A stretch of 64,000 bases of DNA, taken from positions 186,001 to 250,000 of the forward strand of contig NZ_CDPP01000006.1 of the NCBI RefSeq assembly GCF_000829905.1, in the 5' to 3' direction. The notes beneath the pieces were generated by a model. It worked only from the letters and a program-made list of their open reading frames with translations. It was not told where the DNA came from and made no database searches. Source of the DNA: Beduini massiliensis (lineage in GTDB: Bacteria; Bacillota_I; Bacilli_A; Erysipelotrichales; Coprobacillaceae). Both the position numbers and the translations under genes were made by a program. This document shows, in pieces, positions 58,698 to 64,000 of the stretch. The stretch's first letter is position 1; each line of letters opens with the position of its first letter.

Positions 58698-60944
58698 TTA
58701 CTCGTTAGCTTTTAATGCTGCCACCATATCGATATGATAAACGTTTCTGGAAAGCAGACGATTGATTCCCCATGACAGGAGCAATGTCCCTAAAATACTG
58801 AATAAATAAATATACATAGGAATATAGACGGTAATGTCAATGGTCGCTTGAACCGTCGAAAGTAAGACCAAAATAAATGAATATCCTGCCGGCAATCCCA
58901 GAATGATGCCAATAATACTTAGCCATAGATTCTGCTGGATCATCAACTTTCTTATCCTCATATTAGAAAAGCCCAGCACTTTTAAGGTTGCCATTTCATA
59001 ATAACGTTCATTATAGGAAAGAGTGCCTAAATTATATAGGATGACACTCCCCAACAGCACCGCCGCAGCAACAAAGATACTGCACATCATGATCGATGCC
59101 TGCATCATTGTATCTAATCCATTTTGCAGATCTTCTTTATTTTGAATACTGGTTGTATTCTTTGCTTCTAGTAAAGATTCATCCAAGGTCTGCCCTATGA
59201 TTGAGGTGGGCTGATAATCAAGGTCTAAGCGCTCCATCTCTTCTTTTTTTATAGTAATCCCTTGATTAAGGGGGGTACGAATAATGGCTTTTACTGTGCT
59301 GGTTATCCATTGATCGCTGCCATTTAATTTCCATTGAAGCGGATCTCCGATATTCAGGTTTAAATCATCGGCAATATTTTTGGAAATAGCCAGCCCATCA
59401 CTCAGGCTTATTTCTTCTTGCTCATTTTTCATCAAATGCAGATATTGCTGAGATTCAAGTGCGGTAAAAGTGACCGAACGTGATTTTTGATCATAAAGAA
59501 TTTCTACACCGCTTTCCATGATCGTATCGCCATCCATGAGTGCTTTAATCTGCTGAGTATATTTTTCGTCACTGAAATCACCGGTTACTTTGGTCTCATA
59601 AGTTTGTACTGTATTCATATTCCAAATAGTCAAGTGATTCATTGATGTGTAAAGACCAAACGCTCCATAAAGCAAGGCAACACAGCCAATCACCCCTAAA
59701 ATACTCATCATGCTTCGCAGTTGATTACGGAAAATATCACGTCCATTCCATTGCGTTGAAAAAGATAGATGCTGCCAGAACATAGGAAAAGGCAATGCTT
59801 TATATTTCTTTTTACTTGTTTTGCCATTTAAAATATCAGCGGCATTACCACACAGATATTTGCGGCAGATTAAAAATGAAATTACCGCACATCCCCATGC
59901 ACACCCCAATGGCAAGCACCAGCCATAAGGCAGCGGCTGTGCTTTTAAATCGGGAATCGTGTACATCTCATTCATAAAGTTAAATAGCAAGGGCGGCAGT
60001 GCTAAAGAGCCAAGAAAAAAACCAAGGAGCGATCCGGCTAAACAAACACATGTACTGTGAGTGATATAGTGAATAAATAACTGACGCTTATTAAAGCCCA
60101 AAGATTTCAAGACCCCAATTTGGATTCTTTGTGAACTCAACAGACGATGCAAGGTTGTCATTGTTACCAATGCCGCGATGAATAGGAAAGCACAAACAAA
60201 CAGTATCCCTATTTCTTTATGTTGATTAATTTCTTCATTGACCATTAAATAAGCAGGATGATCTTTTTGCATCAGCAATGTTGCCTGAGAAAAATGATTC
60301 TGAACCGTTGTTTGCAAATCCCCCTTCCCTAATATCAACAGCTGATTATATGCCATAGGATAAGGAAAATAGATTTTGCTTATCAAAGCAAATCCGCTGT
60401 TTTGATGATCTGGCACCATCTGTCCGTCATCTGCATGATAGATATATTCAGGATGATAGCCCAATCCTACAATTTCTTTTTCCAGCTTAATCCCCTGATA
60501 TTCTAAAGTAATCGTATCATGAAGCCGATAACCATTCGCTTGGGCAAACTGTGCATCTAACCAAATACCATCGTTCTCTTTTTGGTATGCTATGCCTTCG
60601 ACCACTTTAAACTTGGACAGCGTATCCCCTTGTTTTATATAAAGGTCTATAGATTTTTCAGGATGATCTGTCAGTGTTGCCGGAATAAGAATTCGTCCCT
60701 CAGCCGTCTCAATATTGGATTCATTGCTTAATTCCTGTATCTTATCTTCTTCAAACAGCTGGCCATAAGCCCAGCTATCCGCTAACTTTGTTTCCTCAAT
60801 ATAATGATTAAATTTTGACTGCAAGCCATAGTATTCACTGGTAATCCCGGAAAAAATAAAATTAGCCATGAACATCATTAAGAAAATAGCAATAAACGGT
60901 ATTTTATTGACTTTGATATCTCTCAGCATTTTTTTATACAGCAT
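58698..60944 (-). CDS. ABC transporter permease, FtsX/MacB-like
   Basis: The product (about 748 residues) has the two-FtsX-domain layout: a membrane segment near residue 20, a large outside domain (about 45-240), a cluster of segments (about 245-360), a second outside domain (about 430-610) and three more at the end, with QNLWLSIIGIILGLPAGYSF. This is the class of exporters and lipoprotein or peptide movers that work mechanically. The ATG at 60944 lies just past the stop of the ATPase gene; a GTG three codons upstream (60953) overlaps it. Confidence 0.88.
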   Translation of the reverse strand: MLYKKMLRDIKVNKIPFIAIFLMMFMANFIFSGITSEYYGLQSKFNHYIEETKLADSWAYGQLFEEDKIQELSNESNIETAEGRILIPATLTDHPEKSIDLYIKQGDTLSKFKVVEGIAYQKENDGIWLDAQFAQANGYRLHDTITLEYQGIKLEKEIVGLGYHPEYIYHADDGQMVPDHQNSGFALISKIYFPYPMAYNQLLILGKGDLQTTVQNHFSQATLLMQKDHPAYLMVNEEINQHKEIGILFVCAFLFIAALVTMTTLHRLLSSQRIQIGVLKSLGFNKRQLFIHYITHSTCVCLAGSLLGFFLGSLALPPLLFNFMNEMYTIPDLKAQPLPYGWCLPLGCAWGCAVISFLICRKYLCGNAADILNGKTSKKKYKALPFPMFWQHLSFSTQWNGRDIFRNQLRSMMSILGVIGCVALLYGAFGLYTSMNHLTIWNMNTVQTYETKVTGDFSDEKYTQQIKALMDGDTIMESGVEILYDQKSRSVTFTALESQQYLHLMKNEQEEISLSDGLAISKNIADDLNLNIGDPLQWKLNGSDQWITSTVKAIIRTPLNQGITIKKEEMERLDLDYQPTSIIGQTLDESLLEAKNTTSIQNKEDLQNGLDTMMQASIMMCSIFVAAAVLLGSVILYNLGTLSYNERYYEMATLKVLGFSNMRIRKLMIQQNLWLSIIGIILGLPAGYSFILVLLSTVQATIDITVYIPMYIYLFSILGTLLLSWGINRLLSRNVYHIDMVAALKANE

Positions 60945-60946
60945 GA

Positions 60947-61642
60947 TTACCACTCTACTTCCTGAATGCTTAATGGATGTGCATTCTCTTGAATATCTTT
61001 GATTTTACCGTTTTTAACTGTAATGACTTTATCTGCTGCCTGGGCAATACTTGCATTATGGGTCACAATAATTGTGGTTTTACGATATTCCCGACAAATA
61101 TCCCAAAGCAGCTGCAGGACCATGCTCCCTGTCTCACTATCCAATGCACCGGTGGGTTCATCACATAAGAGTACCTTAGGATTTTTTGTCACCGCTCTGG
61201 CAATCGATACACGCTGCTGTTCCCCGCCCGAAAGCTGATTGGGAAATTTTTTTGCGTGCATTTTTAATCCTACCCGTTCTAAAACATACATTGGATCTAA
61301 GATATCCTTTTTAATATCTTTCATCAAAGCAATGTTCTCATATACCGTTAAGGTTGGAATCAAATTATAGAATTGAAAGATAAAGCCAATCAGATTGGCT
61401 CGATAGAAAGATAATGCATTCTCACTCAGCTGTCCGATAGCTTGCTGATCAACCAGCACTTCTCCCTCACTCAGTCCGTCAATCCCCCCTAAAATATTCA
61501 GTAAAGTGGATTTACCAGCTCCCGATGGTCCCAAGATCACCACAAATTCTCCCTCTTTTATATCAAAACTGACATGGTCCAATGCCACAGTTTGTTTTCC
61601 CCCACTTAGATAATATTTACATAAGTTGCTTACATGAATCAT
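60947..61642 (-). CDS. ABC transporter ATP-binding protein, MacB/LolD type
   Basis: The 231-residue product has Walker A GPSGAGKST (about residues 40-48), the signature LSGGEQQR (about 140), Walker B VLLCDEPTGALD and the H-loop THN. The LSGGEQQR with GALD is typical of the MacB/LolD subfamily that pairs with FtsX permeases. The ATG at 61642 follows AGAGGAC by six bases. It is coupled to the permease and preceded by the TetR gene. Confidence 0.93.
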   Translation of the reverse strand: MIHVSNLCKYYLSGGKQTVALDHVSFDIKEGEFVVILGPSGAGKSTLLNILGGIDGLSEGEVLVDQQAIGQLSENALSFYRANLIGFIFQFYNLIPTLTVYENIALMKDIKKDILDPMYVLERVGLKMHAKKFPNQLSGGEQQRVSIARAVTKNPKVLLCDEPTGALDSETGSMVLQLLWDICREYRKTTIIVTHNASIAQAADKVITVKNGKIKDIQENAHPLSIQEVEW

Positions 61643-61704
61643 TTTAATGTCCTCTTTTCCATTTTTTTGCCATAATAAAAACACTGACTTAAAAGCAAGT
61701 GTTC

Positions 61705-62289
61705 CTATTTATAACGTGTTGCGATCCCGGTACAAAAGAAACGAAATAATTTAATAAATTCTTTTCTTGTTTCAATGAACGTCTCATTCTCCAGCAACGC
61801 CTGTTTAATACAATCGGTTACCATGTTGATAATAATCTTACTGTATGATCCATCTTTCTCGCCCATCCCTAGATGCCAGCAAAGATGCTCATTAAAGGTC
61901 TCTAACAGTTTCTCCTTTCTTTCTAACAAGGAACTGCTGTTTAGTTCTAAAAGAATGACAATCTTCTTATCCAAAAGAAAATCTAATTCTTTAAAATCTT
62001 CCCCTTGTTCATAACGATCAATATAATCAATAAGATCTTGCAGTGTATATGAAATCTCTGTTAGTTTTAAATGATCGGCTAATCCGATATCTAAATTATC
62101 CAAGGTTGGAGTAAGCAATTCTACCAGTAAAGCTTCTTTATTAGGGAAGTAGTGATAGATGTTCCCCAGTGTCGTATTGGCTTTTTTGGCAATCACTCGC
62201 ATAGATGCGTTCTCGTATCCGCGTTTTAAGAATTCATCTTCTGCAACATCTAATATCTTTTGCCTTATTTCTTCTTTCTTTACTTGCAT
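61705..62289 (-). CDS. TetR-family transcriptional regulator
   Basis: The 194-residue product has an N-terminal TetR helix-turn-helix (residues 5-50, with GYENASMRVIAKKANTTLGN and IYHYFPNKEALL) and a ligand domain. It is 63 bases upstream of the ABC ATPase, so it probably controls the exporter. AAGGAGG lies before the ATG. The ligand is unknown. Confidence 0.9.
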   Translation of the reverse strand: MQVKKEEIRQKILDVAEDEFLKRGYENASMRVIAKKANTTLGNIYHYFPNKEALLVELLTPTLDNLDIGLADHLKLTEISYTLQDLIDYIDRYEQGEDFKELDFLLDKKIVILLELNSSSLLERKEKLLETFNEHLCWHLGMGEKDGSYSKIIINMVTDCIKQALLENETFIETRKEFIKLFRFFCTGIATRYK

Positions 62290-62344
62290 TTTTGTTTCCT
62301 CCTTGAACTCATCTTAGTCTATCTTTTAGGGACTTACAATAGCT

Positions 62345-62389
62345 GTTCATTATTAAAAATCATTAGTTAATTCCTGTTCATTTTTGAAC
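62345..62389. promoter_or_regulatory. Repeated GTTCATT motif upstream of the TetR gene
   Basis: GTTCATTTTTGAAC (62376-62389) has inverted arms GTTCA and TGAAC. A related GTTCATTATTAA lies at 62345-62356, 31 bases away. Both lie in the region where the TetR gene promoter should be, so they are candidate operators for autoregulation. Confidence 0.45.
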
Positions 62390-62423
62390 CCATCTATTGT
62401 ATTACGAGACAGAAAAATATCGA

Positions 62424-62449
62424 AAAAGGATGAACCCTAACGTTCATCC
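62424..62449 (-). terminator. Terminator of the lipoprotein gene
   Basis: On the minus strand GGATGAAC and GTTCATCC arms enclose GTTAGG and run into TTTTTC. It lies about 22 bases past the stop codon. Confidence 0.8.
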
Positions 62450-62471
62450 CCAATATCGGCTAAATTAAATT

Positions 62472-63314
62472 TTATGAATATTTGAATTCCTCTAAAGGAT
62501 ACTTGCTCATTTTCAGTTGTGTATCCAATCCTTGCAAAGTATTTAAAACATCATTATTTTTCACTTTAACAAGATAATTATTCGTTCTAACCTCTTCTAT
62601 CTGATGTTCTTTGATTAACGCTTGCATCAGTTGCAATGGAACATATAACTGTCCGCGTGATGATGAAAGTTCATCATTCAAGATTCCTGCTATCTTAATT
62701 TTTAATGTATAAGGATATAAGAATTGCTTATTATTCGTTACATCCTGTACCAGATCCGGATATTCCTCCAGCATTGTCTCATCGATTGTATTGCTTACAG
62801 GAATCAAACAATAAATTTCCAGCGTGTAAGAATCATCTAAATGGCTAATCCCTAACTGCTGTGCGACATCTGCACTCAAATAGCATCCATCCTTGACTCC
62901 CTCTTTACTTTGAACAGCAGTATACGCATTCATATCTAAACCACTTGGGTACCCCAGTATATTTATTAGTTGAAAACTTTTCACAGTCTCATGTGCCGGA
63001 TCATAGAAATATTCAGAAACCAAATCAGCGTCTTTATATACTTTTACATTGCCATAAGGACTATCTAATTTACCCGGTTCAGTCAAGTTTGTATCAAAAA
63101 TATAAATAGGCTGTACCTCTTCTACGCCCTCTGTTTTCTTGATTTCTTCCAAAGAACTATCCGTGAAATACGCTTCATCTAAAAACGGGATATATTCTGC
63201 ATCACTTTTTGTGGATTTCACAGCCATATACCAATTTTCATTTTGTACGTTTGGTTCTTGTTTCTGACACCCCACTATCAAAAGCATAAGGATACACATC
63301 ATCATTTTTTTCAT
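62472..63314 (-). CDS. Lipoprotein, MacB periplasmic-core-like
   Basis: The 280-residue product has a lipoprotein signal (KK, hydrophobic stretch, lipobox IVGC, Cys near residue 16). The rest alternates strand and helix in the manner of MacB/FtsX outside domains (for example TAVQSKEGVKDGCYLSADVA, then PYTLKIKIAGIL). It may be a stand-alone accessory domain for the nearby exporter; that link is inferred from position only. AAGGGAGTG precedes the ATG. Confidence 0.65.
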   Translation of the reverse strand: MKKMMMCILMLLIVGCQKQEPNVQNENWYMAVKSTKSDAEYIPFLDEAYFTDSSLEEIKKTEGVEEVQPIYIFDTNLTEPGKLDSPYGNVKVYKDADLVSEYFYDPAHETVKSFQLINILGYPSGLDMNAYTAVQSKEGVKDGCYLSADVAQQLGISHLDDSYTLEIYCLIPVSNTIDETMLEEYPDLVQDVTNNKQFLYPYTLKIKIAGILNDELSSSRGQLYVPLQLMQALIKEHQIEEVRTNNYLVKVKNNDVLNTLQGLDTQLKMSKYPLEEFKYS

Positions 63315-63358
63315 AAGTCAGCACTCCCTTCTTGACTCCTTATAAAAAACATTTATTG

Positions 63359-63385
63359 TTAGACAATTTCGCCCCTTTTGTCTAA
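63359..63385. repeat. Inverted repeat in the lipoprotein leader
   Basis: TTAGACAA (63359-63366) and TTGTCTAA (63378-63385) are exact complements with an 11-base C-rich loop. It lies in the 130-base leader of the lipoprotein transcript. It may be an operator or an RNA hairpin; no T-run follows. Confidence 0.4.
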
Positions 63386-63450
63386 TCAGCAAAAACAATC
63401 CTGTTCCCCATACACATTATAAAAATTATTTATATTATTTATCTATATAA

Positions 63451-63479
63451 ATTTTATCATGTTTCTTGATATAAGTCAA
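63451..63479 (-). promoter_or_regulatory. Promoter of the lipoprotein gene
   Basis: On the minus strand TTGACT (63474-63479), 17 bases, TAAAAT (63451-63456). The surrounding 63420-63540 stretch is strongly A/T-rich and holds no gene. Confidence 0.65.
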
Positions 63480-63540
63480 CGCAACCCCTTTACATTTAAT
63501 GAAAATCAAAAATATAATTTAAAATATTTATAATATCATA

Positions 63541-63570
63541 AAAAAGCTGTTTCTATTTGAAACAGCTTCT
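63541..63570 (-). terminator. Terminator of the aminotransferase gene
   Basis: On the minus strand AAGCTGTTTC and GAAACAGCTT arms close on AAATA and run into TTTTT. It lies a few bases past the stop codon at 63573. Confidence 0.9.
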
Positions 63571-63572
63571 CA

Positions 63573-64000
63573 TTATTTCCTTATCTTATTTAAAAACAGT
63601 TCAATTCGCCCCAATGCTTCTTTGATCTGATCGATACTGTAAGCATAAGAAACACGAATAAATCCTTCTCCGGCATCACCAAAAGCTGTTCCCGGTACAC
63701 AGGCAACTTTTTGATCATTCAGCAACGCTTCGCAAAATTCCTCACTGGTCATTCCAGTCGACTTTATGCATGGAAAAATATAGAAAGCCCCTTGCGGCAT
63801 AAACGTTTCCAAGCCCAAGTTATTAAATCCTTCAACGATATAATTTCTCCTCAGCATGTAAGACTGCTGCATACTTTCAATTTCACTGTCACAATGACGC
63901 ATGGCTTCAATAGCGCCATACTGAGCTGCCGTTGGTGCCGACATAATCACAAACTGATGAATCTTATTCATCGCTTTTATAAAGGTTTCATGTGCTAACA
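63573..64000 (-). CDS. PLP-dependent aminotransferase, C-terminal part
   Basis: The frame is open to the window edge, so only the last 142 codons are present. They match fold-type I class I/II aminotransferases: SAPTAAQYGAIEAM, the GAFYIFPCI block and the substrate-binding Arg in GFIRVSYAYS. The PLP-binding lysine lies off the window. It resembles the aromatic/alanine aminotransferase (PatA-like) branch; the substrate cannot be set from this part. Confidence 0.85.
   Translation of the reverse strand, partial: LAHETFIKAMNKIHQFVIMSAPTAAQYGAIEAMRHCDSEIESMQQSYMLRRNYIVEGFNNLGLETFMPQGAFYIFPCIKSTGMTSEEFCEALLNDQKVACVPGTAFGDAGEGFIRVSYAYSIDQIKEALGRIELFLNKIRK

Overview
The window reads as the chromosome of a low-GC, endospore-forming Firmicute. 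The ribosomal-protein, rpoBC, nusG and cysS gene order is Bacillus-like. An anti-Shine-Dalgarno 16S 3' end, AGGAGG-type ribosome sites and sporulation genes (a cwlJ-like gene with gerQ, and rqcP-yabP-yabQ-divIC) support this. RpoB carries Asn at the position equivalent to E. coli His526, a state known in Mollicutes and consistent with their relatives, the Erysipelotrichia. That class is my best guess, by inference only; no species name is supported.

Layout, left to right. 1-5853: the S10 operon from rpsJ to rplX, all on the minus strand. 5854-11272: an S10 leader and promoter, then a complete rRNA operon (16S-23S-5S, minus strand, no spacer tRNA) with processing stems, promoter and terminator. 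11363-14097: a PTS EIIC gene divergent from a MerR-methyltransferase fusion. 14231-18692: the rpsL-rpsG-fusA-tuf operon. 18744-20598: a membrane glycerophosphodiesterase. 20672-31510: rplK-rplA, rplJ-rplL, a small membrane gene, a ybxB-type methyltransferase, rpoB and rpoC. 31614-36930: a free-methionine-sulfoxide reductase gene, rpmG-secE-nusG, a SigH-like sigma factor, rlmB, mrnC, cysS and a lipoprotein. 37152-44514: cwlJ-like/gerQ, folC, ung, murE, divIC, yabQ, yabP, rqcP, a GDPD and a HAD phosphatase. 44525-47230: a transglutaminase-like protein, a DeoR regulator divergent from an orphan glycyl-radical activase, and a small membrane protein. 47318-56322: kdpFABC, an unidentified gene and kdpDE. 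56368-58607: two GNAT acetyltransferases, a 2H phosphodiesterase and a Vat-like acetyltransferase. 58698-64000: an ABC exporter with a TetR regulator, a lipoprotein and a truncated aminotransferase.

The right-to-left core is the translation and transcription machinery, with the usual leaders (L10 leader, S10 leader) and intrinsic terminators. The accessory part deals with potassium homeostasis (a Kdp pump whose sensor carries a cyclic-di-AMP-type motif), sugar uptake, cell wall and spore functions, and probable drug-related acetylation and export.

The items I consider most worth checking are: an unrecognised 294-residue protein translationally coupled to kdpC; near-identical direct-repeat boxes upstream of both kdpF and kdpD; an L11 protein lacking four residues of its proline loop; the Asn526-type RpoB; a MerR-methyltransferase fusion under a 19-bp-spacer promoter; and a cwlJ-like gene whose best-placed start codon is ATC. 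I found no CRISPR array, insertion sequence, prophage or tRNA gene. I see no single large, wholly new system; the novelty is in individual genes and control sites.
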